Shown here piece after piece: positions 54,045 to 63,305 of a DNA stretch of 64,000 nt (position 1 is the stretch's first letter; each line of letters starts with the position of its first letter). Position numbers and translations under genes: made by a program. This DNA is from Bittarella massiliensis (ex Durand et al. 2017). Lineage in GTDB: Bacteria > Bacillota > Clostridia > Oscillospirales > Ruminococcaceae. The stretch covers positions 372,071-436,070 of the forward strand of contig NZ_LN908976.1 in the NCBI RefSeq assembly GCF_001486165.1. Direction: 5' to 3'. Under the pieces are notes generated by a model. That model made no database searches, had not been told where the DNA came from, and worked only from the letters and a program-made list of their open reading frames with translations.

Positions 54045-54082
54045 AGGGCCCGGCGCAGAGAGATCTCTCTGCGCCGGGCCCT
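54045..54082. terminator. 38-bp perfect palindrome between convergent genes
   Basis: AGGGCCCGGCGCAGAGAGA / TCTCTCTGCGCCGGGCCCT with no unpaired loop bases, followed by CCTTTTG on the plus strand. Probably terminates the small membrane-protein gene and, less well, hflX. Confidence 0.7.
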
Positions 54083-54103
54083 CCTTTTGCGCACAGGCGG
54101 CCG

Positions 54104-55369
54104 CTACTCCCCCGCCCCTTCGCGCTGGTAGGGCGCAAAGAGGTAGAAGATCTCCTGCGGGCAGCTGCCCACCAGGTGGATGCCGTCGGCCAGGTATTCG
54201 CTCTGGCGAAGCTGCCCCTTTTCCCGCAGGGTATTTTCCAACACCGCCTGGGAGAAGGGCAACAGACAGTCCACCGGCAGGTAGTCGGCCAGCAGCAGCT
54301 CGGCGATCTTTTGCAGCAGGCCGTCCAGGTTGTAGCCGGTCCTGGCGCTGACAAAGACCGCCCCCTCCCGACTGATGCCGGCCGGGAGAGATTCTATACA
54401 CTTTGTGTTGTCACACTTGTTAAATACAGTTAGTATTGGCGTCTCGCCGATTTCCAGGCTCTCCAGCGTCTCGCGGGTGGTGGCCAACTGCAGTTCCAGG
54501 TTGTCCGCCTGGGCGTCGCAGACCTGCAAAATCAAGTCGGCGTAGGCGCTCTCCTTTAGGGTGGAACGGAAGGCCTGCACCAGGTGGTGGGGCAGCCGGG
54601 AGACAAAGCCCACCGTGTCCACCAGCAGGGCGGTGGTCCCATCGGGGAGGGGCAGCTTGCGGGCGGTGGGGTCCAGGGTGGCAAAGAGCTTGTTCTCCAC
54701 CAGCACCTCGGCGCCGGTGAGGGCGTTGAGGAGGGTGGACTTGCCCACGTTGGTGTAGCCCACCAGGGCCACCGTCTTGATCCCGCTCTTCTGGCGGGTG
54801 CGGTGGGTGGTCTGGCGCTGGGCCTCGATCTGGCGCAGGTCCTGCTGCAGGTACTTGATCCGCCGCATGATGTGGCGGCGGTCGGTCTCCAGCTTGCTCT
54901 CGCCGGGGCCGCGGGTGCCGATGCCGGCGCCCAGCCGGCTCATGGCGACGCCGGCCCCCGCCAGCCGGGGCAGCCGGTAGCGCTGCTGGGCCAGCTCGAC
55001 CTGCACCGCCCCCTCCCGGGTGCGGGCGTTGCGGGCGAAGATGTCCAAAATCAGCATGGTGCGGTCCACCGGGGCCAGCCCCGCCACCTGCTCGATGTTG
55101 CGAATTTGCATGGGGGACAGCTCGTCGTCAAAGAGGAGGACGTCGATCTCCTCGTCCTGGCAGAGCTGGGCGATTTCCCGCAGCTTGCCGGGGCCCACAA
55201 AGGTGGCGTTGTCGGGGGTGTCCTTCTTCTGCACCGCGGTGCAGATCACCTCAATGCCGGCGGTGTCGGCCAGCTGGGCCAGTTCGTGGAGGGACGCCTC
55301 CGCGTCGTAGGCGCCGGTGTCCAGGGCCACGGCCAGGGCGCGGGGGCGGGTTTCTTCAGTCTCGTACAT
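54104..55369 (-). CDS. hflX: GTPase HflX
   Basis: A 421-residue ribosome-associated GTPase that splits stalled 70S particles. The N-terminal HflX domain contains NATFVGPGKLREIAQLCQDE and the GAGIGTRGPGESKLETDRR signature; the G domain has GYTNVGKSTLLNALTG (G1), DPTARKL (G2 region), LVDTVGFVSRLP (G3) and VFNKCDN (G4). The ATG is preceded by AAGGAGAGCAC. Monocistronic or the end of a transcript with the M20 gene, which lies 31 bp upstream. Confidence 0.95.
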   Translation of the reverse strand: MYETEETRPRALAVALDTGAYDAEASLHELAQLADTAGIEVICTAVQKKDTPDNATFVGPGKLREIAQLCQDEEIDVLLFDDELSPMQIRNIEQVAGLAPVDRTMLILDIFARNARTREGAVQVELAQQRYRLPRLAGAGVAMSRLGAGIGTRGPGESKLETDRRHIMRRIKYLQQDLRQIEAQRQTTHRTRQKSGIKTVALVGYTNVGKSTLLNALTGAEVLVENKLFATLDPTARKLPLPDGTTALLVDTVGFVSRLPHHLVQAFRSTLKESAYADLILQVCDAQADNLELQLATTRETLESLEIGETPILTVFNKCDNTKCIESLPAGISREGAVFVSARTGYNLDGLLQKIAELLLADYLPVDCLLPFSQAVLENTLREKGQLRQSEYLADGIHLVGSCPQEIFYLFAPYQREGAGE

Positions 55370-55400
55370 GTGCTCTCCTTACTGTGGCAGTCGCCGCCGC

Positions 55401-56594
55401 CTAGCCCCGCAGAAAGTCGAGGGCGTAGCGGCTGGTGGCCTCGACCCCCATGAGCAGGCAGTCGGGGTCCACCTCAAAGCGGGGGTGGTGGTGGTCGGCG
55501 GTGTAGCCGGCCTCTTCGTTTTTGCAGCCCAAAAAGGCAAAGACCCCGGGGCAGTGGCGGGTGTAGATGGCAAAGGTCTCCGAGGCGTACCAGGGGTCGG
55601 TGTCCTGCAGGGCCTCGGCCCCCAACTGGTCGCTCAGGGCCCTGGTGGCCAGGGCCGAGCAGGCGGGGTCGGTCTCGGCGATGTTCTCGCCGAAGATGTA
55701 GCCAAAGCGCTCGACCTCGCAGCCAAAGACCTTGGCGGTGTCCTCGGTGACCTGCTTGATGATCTCCTGGCAGCGGCGGCCGGTCTCCACCTCAAAGTAG
55801 CGGATGCTGCCCCAGAACTCGCAGGTCTCGGGGATGATGTTGGGCTTGGTGCCCGACTGGATGATGCCGATGGACAGGGGCACCACCTTGGTCACGTCCC
55901 GCATGTTGACCCAGGCGCTCTGCAGGTTTTGCAGGATGGCGGAGGTGACGAAGATGGGGTTTTTGCAGAGGTCGGGGCGGGAGCTGTGGCCCCCCTTGCC
56001 GTGCACCTTGAAGGCAAACTGGCCAAAGCCCGCCATCCGCTGGCCGGGGGTGACGCTGATCTTGCCGGTCTCCAGCTTGGCGTAGACGTGGATGGCCCAG
56101 GCCCCGTCCAGGTGGATGTCGGCAAAGTAGGCCTCCATCTCGTCGCAGACGCCGCCGTTCTCCTCCGCCTCTTCAAAGACAATATAGAGTTTGCCCGACA
56201 GCTCCTCCTCCATCCCCTTGAGGACCCGGCAGGCCCCCAGCAGCATGGCGGTGTGGGCGTCGTGGCCGCAGGCGTGGCAGACGCCGGGATTTTCCGACAC
56301 CGCCGCCTTGGGCCGGCGGTCGTTCTGGGGCTCCTCGTCCAGGGGCAGGGCGTCCATGTCGGCCCGCAGCAGCAGGGTCTTGCCCGGGCGGCCGGTGTCC
56401 CAAAAGGCGACGATGGAGTGCGTCCCCACCCGCTCCCAGGCAAAGCCCAGCCGCTCCAGCTCGGCCTGGACAAAGCGCGAGGTGCGCTCGGTCTTCATGC
56501 TCAACTCCGGGTGGCGGTGCAGGTCCAAAAAGGTCTCTTTGACAAAGGGCAGGTTCTCCTCGGCCAGGGTCTTGACAGCGGTTTTCAGCTCCAT
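55401..56594 (-). CDS. M20 family metallohydrolase (amidohydrolase/aminoacylase type)
   Basis: A 397-residue M20D-type zinc hydrolase similar to hippurate or N-acyl-amino acid amidohydrolases. Metal motifs: LDLHRHPELSMKTE, LLRADMDALPLDE, GVCHACGHDAHTAMLLGA, FEEAEENGG, and the C-terminal His in YTADHHHPRFEVD. The lid domain has KGGHSSRPDLCKNPIF. The ATG at 56594 has AAAGGAGG 7 nt upstream; ATG 56615 lies before that site. Substrate unknown. Confidence 0.9.
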   Translation of the reverse strand: MELKTAVKTLAEENLPFVKETFLDLHRHPELSMKTERTSRFVQAELERLGFAWERVGTHSIVAFWDTGRPGKTLLLRADMDALPLDEEPQNDRRPKAAVSENPGVCHACGHDAHTAMLLGACRVLKGMEEELSGKLYIVFEEAEENGGVCDEMEAYFADIHLDGAWAIHVYAKLETGKISVTPGQRMAGFGQFAFKVHGKGGHSSRPDLCKNPIFVTSAILQNLQSAWVNMRDVTKVVPLSIGIIQSGTKPNIIPETCEFWGSIRYFEVETGRRCQEIIKQVTEDTAKVFGCEVERFGYIFGENIAETDPACSALATRALSDQLGAEALQDTDPWYASETFAIYTRHCPGVFAFLGCKNEEAGYTADHHHPRFEVDPDCLLMGVEATSRYALDFLRG

Positions 56595-56646
56595 AAGCGG
56601 CCTCCTTTTATACATTCCGTTGTATTTTAATTCGATTATACTTTTT

Positions 56647-57807
<1,161 letters not shown>

Positions 57808-57909
57808 AGCATCTTCTCCCATCACACAGCCGTCTAGCAGGCAAAACGCTTGCAAGCCGCTTTTATTATAGCCCCTTTGCCCCGGTTCGTAAAGGCGAAA
57901 AAGCGCGGC

Positions 57910-57953
57910 AAAACGGGCCGCCCGGCCCCGCGGCGGCGGGGGGCGGGCGGCCC
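57910..57953 (-). terminator. Terminator of the lipoprotein gene
   Basis: GGGCCGCCC (57915-57923) pairs with GGGCGGCCC (57945-57953); the minus strand continues GTTTTG. Confidence 0.6.
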
Positions 57954-57968
57954 ATTCAAGACCTGGTG

Positions 57969-58616
57969 TTACCCCGCCAGCGCGCCGGAGAGGGTGCGGG
58001 GATAGATGTCGGGCGAGCTGTCGTAGTAGTGCAGCCCCTCCAGTTCCAGCGGCAACTGCCGCCGGAAGGCATGGGCGTTTCGCCCCAGTCCCAGCCGGTC
58101 GGCCGCCGCGTCCCGGGCGTCGCGCTGGGCCTGGGTGGAGGACCTTTTGCTGGGATAGCCGTAGTCCACCTCTGCCTGCAGCTCGTAAAAGAGCTGCAAT
58201 CTGCCGTCTTTGTTCCAGAAATCCACCGTCAGCTCCCCCGTCTGCTCAAACCGAAGCTGACCCGACAGCCGGTAGCTGGGCTTTTCGTCGGTCACGACAA
58301 AGTGTTCGCCCGATCGGCAGGAGTGGACCAGCACCGGGATCTCCATCTCCACCGCCAGGTAGGTGGGGTCGGCCACATCCCGGGCGGCGATCACCTTCCA
58401 GAGAAAGACCCCCTCCTCCTTGCAGGTGGACTGGTGGCGGAAAATGGCCTCGGGCGGCAGGGCCAGCTCCTGTCCCGCCTCCTCCACCCGCAGGTAGGGC
58501 GGCGCGGAGGAGACCGGGGTCACCCCCTCCTCTCCCCCTGTGCCCCCTCTGCAGCCGGTCAGGGCGACCGCCATCCCCACTGCCAACAAAAAGATGGGCC
58601 AACGCATCCGTTTCAC
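57969..58616 (-). CDS. Lipoprotein of unknown function
   Basis: A 215-residue exported lipoprotein: signal peptide MKRMRWPIFLLAVGMAVALT with lipobox LTGC (Cys22), then a Gly-rich spacer (RGGTGGEEG) and a soluble domain of about 170 residues rich in beta strands. I do not recognise the domain. Start chosen at GTG 58616 because GGAGGAAG lies upstream; ATG 58607 is the alternative. It is the neighbour of a membrane-anchored XRE regulator on the same strand (158 bp apart), which may sense the envelope. Confidence 0.7.
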   Translation of the reverse strand: MKRMRWPIFLLAVGMAVALTGCRGGTGGEEGVTPVSSAPPYLRVEEAGQELALPPEAIFRHQSTCKEEGVFLWKVIAARDVADPTYLAVEMEIPVLVHSCRSGEHFVVTDEKPSYRLSGQLRFEQTGELTVDFWNKDGRLQLFYELQAEVDYGYPSKRSSTQAQRDARDAAADRLGLGRNAHAFRRQLPLELEGLHYYDSSPDIYPRTLSGALAG

Positions 58617-58773
58617 CGCTGTCTTCCTCCCCTCTGGACAGGGCAGCCATACACTGCCGCGCATTATACCTTTCTATACACAGTATAGCGCATCGCGCAG
58701 TACATGCCTAGTGTCAAAATGGGCAAAGAGGGGGGCAAAAAACAGGCAGCTTGCACAGGGTGGACATCCCCTC

Positions 58774-59502
58774 TCAGTCGTAGCTGTTTTGGTAGATGTC
58801 CCAAAAGCTGGTGAGCATCCGCCCCTGGGCGGCCACCCGCTCCTCCCCAGTGTCGATCTGCCAGCCGTAGATGCCGTAACTCTGCAGGGTGAAGCGGGAG
58901 AGGGGGAGCAGGTGGTACTCCTTGCGGAGGTAGGCCGCCGCGTCGCTGCAGTCGGACGAGACCTTTTTCAGGGCGGCGGAGGGGTTTTGAAAGACCGGCC
59001 GTCCCCGCTCATCCAGCCCCATGGCGTAGGCGGAGTGAGGGGGGAACCGCTCCTCCCACCGGCTGGTGTCCCCCGCGCTCCAACTTGCCGGCGGGGAGAA
59101 GTAGTGGAGCGCCTGGGGGTAGGGGGCCACGCAGGTGCGGTAAAACAGGACGGCCAGGCAGAGGGAGGCGAGCAGGAGCAGACCGCTGGCCAGCAGCAGC
59201 GCCCGGCGCTGGCGGCGGCGGCGGGCCAGCTCCCGCTGGGAGAGGGCGAGGGCGCTCTCCACCGCCTCCTCCACCTCGGGGGCGGGGCACTCCCGCCGCT
59301 CCCCCCGCAGCAGTTCGGCCACCGACACCCCCAGTTGCCCCGCCAGGGGTTCCAGCAGGGCCACGTCGGGCAGGCTCAGCCCCCGCTCCCACTTGGAGAC
59401 CGCCTTGTCGGTGACCCCCACTCGCTCGCCCAGCTCCCGTTGGGTGAGGCCCGCCTCCCGGCGGCACCGCGCCACAAACTGTCCAAAGCGCACACTGTCC
59501 AT
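58774..59502 (-). CDS. Membrane-anchored XRE-type transcriptional regulator
   Basis: A 242-residue protein. Residues 5-65 are a Cro/C1 helix-turn-helix (FVARCRREAGLTQRELGERV, then TDKAVSKWERGLSLPDV). After a basic linker (RRRRQRR) there is one hydrophobic helix (ALLLASGLLLLASLCLAVLF, about 100-120), and the C-terminal ~120 residues (FYRTCVAPYPQALHYFSPPA onward) should be outside. The ATG at 59502 has GGGAGCGGGGAAG upstream. This layout is a one-component transmembrane regulator. The lipoprotein downstream is a likely target or partner. Confidence 0.8.
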   Translation of the reverse strand: MDSVRFGQFVARCRREAGLTQRELGERVGVTDKAVSKWERGLSLPDVALLEPLAGQLGVSVAELLRGERRECPAPEVEEAVESALALSQRELARRRRQRRALLLASGLLLLASLCLAVLFYRTCVAPYPQALHYFSPPASWSAGDTSRWEERFPPHSAYAMGLDERGRPVFQNPSAALKKVSSDCSDAAAYLRKEYHLLPLSRFTLQSYGIYGWQIDTGEERVAAQGRMLTSFWDIYQNSYD

Positions 59503-59611
59503 CTTCCCCGCTCCCTTCCTTTTCTCCACCATAGCACAGGCGGGGGCAAACTGGCAATCGACCGGCAGTCGAGGGAACTCTCCCCGGCCTTCCGCCCCTG
59601 GAAAAGGGCAG

Positions 59612-59646
59612 AAAAGAGGCGCCGCCCGGCGGGCAGCGCCTCTTTT
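59612..59646 (-). terminator. Terminator of the rnf operon
   Basis: AAAAGAGGCGC (59612-59622) pairs with GCGCCTCTTTT (59636-59646), 12 bp beyond the rnfB stop, with T-run on both strands. Confidence 0.85.
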
Positions 59647-59658
59647 GGCAATCAAAAA

Positions 59659-60459
59659 TCAGTCGGCCAGGATGCGGGTGATGGCCCCGGTGGGGCACTC
59701 GCCGATGCACTTGCCGCAGTCGATGCAGACGGCGGGGTCCACCACCGCCAGGTTCTCCTCCATGTGGATGGCCTCCACCGGGCAGGTGCGGGCGCACTTC
59801 TGGCAGCCGATGCAGCCCACGTCGCAGCCCTTGCGGGTGACGCCGCCCTTTTGGTGGTTGCGGCAGAGGACATAGGCCGAGGCCTTGGAGTCGTCCACCA
59901 GCTGAATCAGGTGGTTGGGGCAGCGCTTGACGCAGGCCCCGCAGCCGGTGCAGAGCTCCCTGTCCACCACCGCGACCCCGTCCTGCACCGAGAGGGCGCC
60001 GAACATGCAGGCGGAGACGCAGTCCCCGTGGCCCAGGCAGCCGTCGGGGCAGACCCAGTCGCCGGCGAAGAAGCGGTTGGCCGCGTGGCAGGTGGAGATG
60101 CCCTGATAGGTCATCTTGGTGCGGGTGTGCTGGGCGTTGCCCCGGCAGGCGACAATGGCCACCCGCTTGGCGACCGCGCCGGAGGAGCGGCCGGTGATCC
60201 CGGCGATCTCCTCGGCGGTCTTGGCCCCGCCGGGCACACAGAGATTGCCCTCGGCCTGACCTGCGGCCACCGCCTTGGCGTACTCATCGCAGCCGGCGTA
60301 GCCGCAGGCGCCGCAGTTGGCCCCCGGCAGGGCCTCGCGGACGCGCTCCACCGTCTCGTCGGTCTTGACCTCCATGATTTTGGAGAAGGCCACCAGGATG
60401 ATGGCGGCGGCCAGCCCCAGGCCGGTGACCACCATGACCCCGTTGAGCAGGATATTCAT
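59659..60459 (-). CDS. rnfB: Rnf electron transport complex subunit RnfB
   Basis: A 266-residue iron-sulfur subunit that takes electrons from ferredoxin. One N-terminal membrane helix (GVMVVTGLGLAAAIILVAFS) is followed by the 4Fe-4S domain EALPGANCGACGYAGCDEYA, and then several ferredoxin-type clusters: CLGHGDCVSACMFGAL, CTGCGACVKRCPNHLI, CIGCQKCARTCPVEAI and CIDCGKCIGECPTGAI. This multi-cluster form is typical of clostridial RnfB. Last gene of the operon, 14 bp after rnfA. Confidence 0.95.
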   Translation of the reverse strand: MNILLNGVMVVTGLGLAAAIILVAFSKIMEVKTDETVERVREALPGANCGACGYAGCDEYAKAVAAGQAEGNLCVPGGAKTAEEIAGITGRSSGAVAKRVAIVACRGNAQHTRTKMTYQGISTCHAANRFFAGDWVCPDGCLGHGDCVSACMFGALSVQDGVAVVDRELCTGCGACVKRCPNHLIQLVDDSKASAYVLCRNHQKGGVTRKGCDVGCIGCQKCARTCPVEAIHMEENLAVVDPAVCIDCGKCIGECPTGAITRILAD

Positions 60460-60473
60460 TCTCTCAGCCCCCC

Positions 60474-61064
60474 TTACTTAAACATGTTCTCCGCCAGACC
60501 GGCGAAGCCCATGAAGGACAGGGAGACCAGCGAAGCGGCCACCAGGGTGATGGGGAGCCCCTGAAAGGCCTTGGGGACATCGCAGCTCTCCAGTTTGCGG
60601 CGGACCCCGGCGAAGAGCACCAGGGCCAGCATAAAGCCGACGCCCGCGCCGACGCCGTTGACCACCGACTCCCAAAAGCCGTACTTGTTGTCCACGTTGA
60701 GCATGGTCACCCCCAGCACCGCGCAGTTGGTGGTGATGAGGGGCAGGTAGATGCCCAGGGCCTTGTGCAGGCTGGGGATATAGCGCTTGAGGATGATCTC
60801 CACCAGCTGCACCAGGGCGGCGATGACCAGGATGAACACCAGGGTGTTCATGTACTCCAGGTTCATCTGCTCCAGCAGGTAGTGCTGGATGGGCCAGGTG
60901 GCCGCCGAGGCCAGACCCATGACGAAGATGACGGCGCCGCTCATCCCCAGGGCGGAATCCATCTTTTTGGAGACCCCCAGGAAGGGGCAGCAGCCCAGGA
61001 ATTTGGAGAGGACGAAGTTGTCCACCAGGATGGCGCTGACCAAAATGACAAAGATCTGTTTCAT
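60474..61064 (-). CDS. rnfA: Rnf complex membrane subunit RnfA
   Basis: A 196-residue six-helix membrane protein of the RnfA/NqrE family. The Cys in the half-helix motifs that hold the intramembrane iron-sulfur site are visible as FLGCCPFLGVSKKMDSA and LITTNCAVLGVTML. Starts at an ATGA overlap with the rnfE stop. Confidence 0.95.
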   Translation of the reverse strand: MKQIFVILVSAILVDNFVLSKFLGCCPFLGVSKKMDSALGMSGAVIFVMGLASAATWPIQHYLLEQMNLEYMNTLVFILVIAALVQLVEIILKRYIPSLHKALGIYLPLITTNCAVLGVTMLNVDNKYGFWESVVNGVGAGVGFMLALVLFAGVRRKLESCDVPKAFQGLPITLVAASLVSLSFMGFAGLAENMFK

Positions 61065-61777
61065 CAGTTCTCGCCCTCCTCTCTCTTCTCGATCTCACCG
61101 CAGATCTCCTTGTTGGCGCAGCCCGCACAGCCGGCGCAGCCGTCCATCTTGCCCACGGCGGGCTTGCCGGTCTTCTTCTCGGTGATCTTGTTGGCCAGGG
61201 CCATCAGGCAGCCGAAGAGGAAGAAACCGCCCGGGGCCAGCTTCATGATCCCCATGGGGGTGATGAGGTCGGCGGTGAGGGCGATGCCAAACCAGGTGCC
61301 GCTGCCGATGATTTCGCGGATAGAGCCCATGATCACCAGCACCACCGTAAAGCCGACGCCCATTCCCAGGCCGTCGAGAACCGAGTCCAGCGGCCCGTGT
61401 TTCGAGGCGAACATCTCGGCCCTGCCGAGGATGATGCAGTTGACCACGATCAGGGGCAGGAAGATGCCCAGCGCCTTGTCCAAATCGGGGGCAAAGGCCT
61501 TGACGATCAGCTGTACCATGGTCACGAAACCGGCGATCACGGTGATGTAGGCGGGGATGCGCACCTGTTTGGGGATGAAGTTGCGCAGCAGGGAGATGAC
61601 CAGGTTGGAGCCGATGAGGACCACGGTGGCGGCAATGCCCATCCCCAGGCCGTTGGCCGCCATGGTGGTGACGGCCATGGTCGGGCAGGTGCCCAGCACC
61701 AGCCGCAGGACCGGATTTTCTTTTAAGAGGCCGTTGGTGAGGTTTTTCAGGTGGCCTCCCTTTTTCTGTTCTGCCAT
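61064..61777 (-). CDS. rnfE: Rnf complex membrane subunit RnfE with a cysteine-rich tail
   Basis: A 237-residue RnfE/NqrD-type membrane protein. The intramembrane iron-sulfur ligand motifs are RLVLGTCPTMAVTT and LIVVNCIILGRAEMFA. After the last helix there is a ~35-residue cytoplasmic tail with clustered cysteines, MDGCAGCAGCANKEICGEIE, which could bind metal or a cluster and is not part of minimal RnfE proteins. Overlaps rnfG and rnfA by 1 bp. Confidence 0.93.
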   Translation of the reverse strand: MAEQKKGGHLKNLTNGLLKENPVLRLVLGTCPTMAVTTMAANGLGMGIAATVVLIGSNLVISLLRNFIPKQVRIPAYITVIAGFVTMVQLIVKAFAPDLDKALGIFLPLIVVNCIILGRAEMFASKHGPLDSVLDGLGMGVGFTVVLVIMGSIREIIGSGTWFGIALTADLITPMGIMKLAPGGFFLFGCLMALANKITEKKTGKPAVGKMDGCAGCAGCANKEICGEIEKREEGEN

Positions 61778-62319
61778 CAGTTTGCCCCTCCTTTCACCAT
61801 CTCGTAGACGCTCAGGGCGTTTTGGACGCTGTCGCGCACCGCGGTGGAGGAGAAGGTGGCCCCGGTGAGGGTGGCCACGTCGGCCACGCTCCCCTGTTTG
61901 CCGGAGAACTTGCCCCAGAAGCTCTCCTCCTCGACCCGCTTGCCAAGGCCCGGGGTCTCTTCGTTGTCCATCACCTTGATGCGGGTGATGGCGCCGTCCG
62001 CGCCGATGCCCACCATCACCGGCACCTGGCCGGCGTAGCCCTTCTGGGAGGCGGAGATCACAAAGCCCGCGTCGCCGGCGCTGTACACCTCGGTGACGCC
62101 CAGGGCCTCCATCTCGGGGGTGAGTTCGATCTTCTCAAAGTCGGCCGCGTCGGGCAGCACTTCCCGGCGGCCGGCGTTGGCCACCGCGTCCAGGTTGTCC
62201 TGGATCTTCTTTTCCGTCAGCATGTTGACCCCTCCCAGGGCCAGGGAGACCACCAGGCAGATGATGGTCAGGGAGAGGATCGGCCAGACGATCTCTCGAA
62301 AGGTGTTTTTCTTCTCCAT
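61777..62319 (-). CDS. rnfG: Rnf complex subunit RnfG (covalent FMN)
   Basis: A 180-residue subunit with one N-terminal helix (IVWPILSLTIICLVVSLALG) and an outer FMN-binding domain. The flavin-attachment motif is ATLTGATFSSTAV, where the Thr after GA is the expected covalent site. NEETPGLGKRV is the other family signature. Coupled to rnfE by 1-bp overlap and 2 bp from rnfD. Confidence 0.94.
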   Translation of the reverse strand: MEKKNTFREIVWPILSLTIICLVVSLALGGVNMLTEKKIQDNLDAVANAGRREVLPDAADFEKIELTPEMEALGVTEVYSAGDAGFVISASQKGYAGQVPVMVGIGADGAITRIKVMDNEETPGLGKRVEEESFWGKFSGKQGSVADVATLTGATFSSTAVRDSVQNALSVYEMVKGGAN

Positions 62320-62321
62320 TC

Positions 62322-63287
62322 CTACTTGCCACCTCCAAACACTCTGTGCCGGGTCAGCCGGTCGATCTGGGGGGAGAGGATGTTCATCAAGATGATGGAG
62401 TAGCTGACCCCCTCGGCGCTGGAGCCGAATAGGCGAATGAGCACGGTGATCAGCCCGCAGCCGATGCCGAAGATCAGCTTGCCCCCGTTGGTCATGGGGC
62501 TGGTGGAGTAGTCGGTGGCCATGAAGATGGCCCCCAGCATCACCCCGCCGGAGAGGATCTGCTGCAGGGGGTTGGCCCCGGCCACAGCGGTGAGGGCAAA
62601 GACGGTGCCGATGAAGCTCAGGGGGATGATGGGGTTAATGACCCGGCGGACCACCAGGTAGACCCCGCCCAGGATCAGCGCCAGGGCGCAGGTCTCGCCC
62701 AGCACGCCGGGCTGGTTGCCCAAAAAGAGGTCCAGGTTGCTGGGCAGCTTCTCCCAGGTGCCGTTGGCAAACATGTTCTTGATGGCCACCAGGGGGGTGG
62801 CGCTGGCCATGGTCTGCACCCCGGCCTTAAAGTAAAAGGCGTTGGGGTAGGCGGTCATGGCCGAGGTGAAGGAGAGGGCCAGGACGATCCGCCCGCCGAT
62901 GGCCGGGTTGACGAAGTTCTGCCCCAGGCCGCCAAAGAGCTGCTTGACCACGACGATGGCCACGAAGCAGCCGATGACCGCCATCCAGATGGGGAGGGTG
63001 GCCGGCAGGTTGAAGGCCAGCAGGATGCCGGTGATGACGGCGGTGAAGTCCCCCACCGTCTGCTGTTTTTTCATCAGCAGGTTCCAGAGATACTCAAAGC
63101 CCACGCAGGAGACGATGCAGACCGCGATCAGGATCAGCGCCTTGGTGCCGAAGAGGACGCCGGAGGCGACGATTGCCGGGATCAGGGCGATGACCACGTC
63201 CCGCATCACCGAGGAGGTGGTGCGCTTGTCCCGCAGGTGGGGCGATGAGGAAACGATGAGTTTGTTTTCGGTTGTTTGGGTGTTCAA
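62322..63287 (-). CDS. rnfD: Rnf complex subunit RnfD
   Basis: A 321-residue membrane subunit of the RnfD/NqrB family, one of the ion-path subunits. The flavin-attachment Thr is in DYSTSPMTNGGKLIFGIGCG; GLGQNFVNPAIGGRIVLAL is a conserved loop. About nine hydrophobic helices. Ion used (Na+ or H+) is not evident from sequence. Confidence 0.95.
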   Translation of the reverse strand: MNTQTTENKLIVSSSPHLRDKRTTSSVMRDVVIALIPAIVASGVLFGTKALILIAVCIVSCVGFEYLWNLLMKKQQTVGDFTAVITGILLAFNLPATLPIWMAVIGCFVAIVVVKQLFGGLGQNFVNPAIGGRIVLALSFTSAMTAYPNAFYFKAGVQTMASATPLVAIKNMFANGTWEKLPSNLDLFLGNQPGVLGETCALALILGGVYLVVRRVINPIIPLSFIGTVFALTAVAGANPLQQILSGGVMLGAIFMATDYSTSPMTNGGKLIFGIGCGLITVLIRLFGSSAEGVSYSIILMNILSPQIDRLTRHRVFGGGK

Positions 63288-63305
63288 GTTGTCTCCTCCC
63301 CCTCT

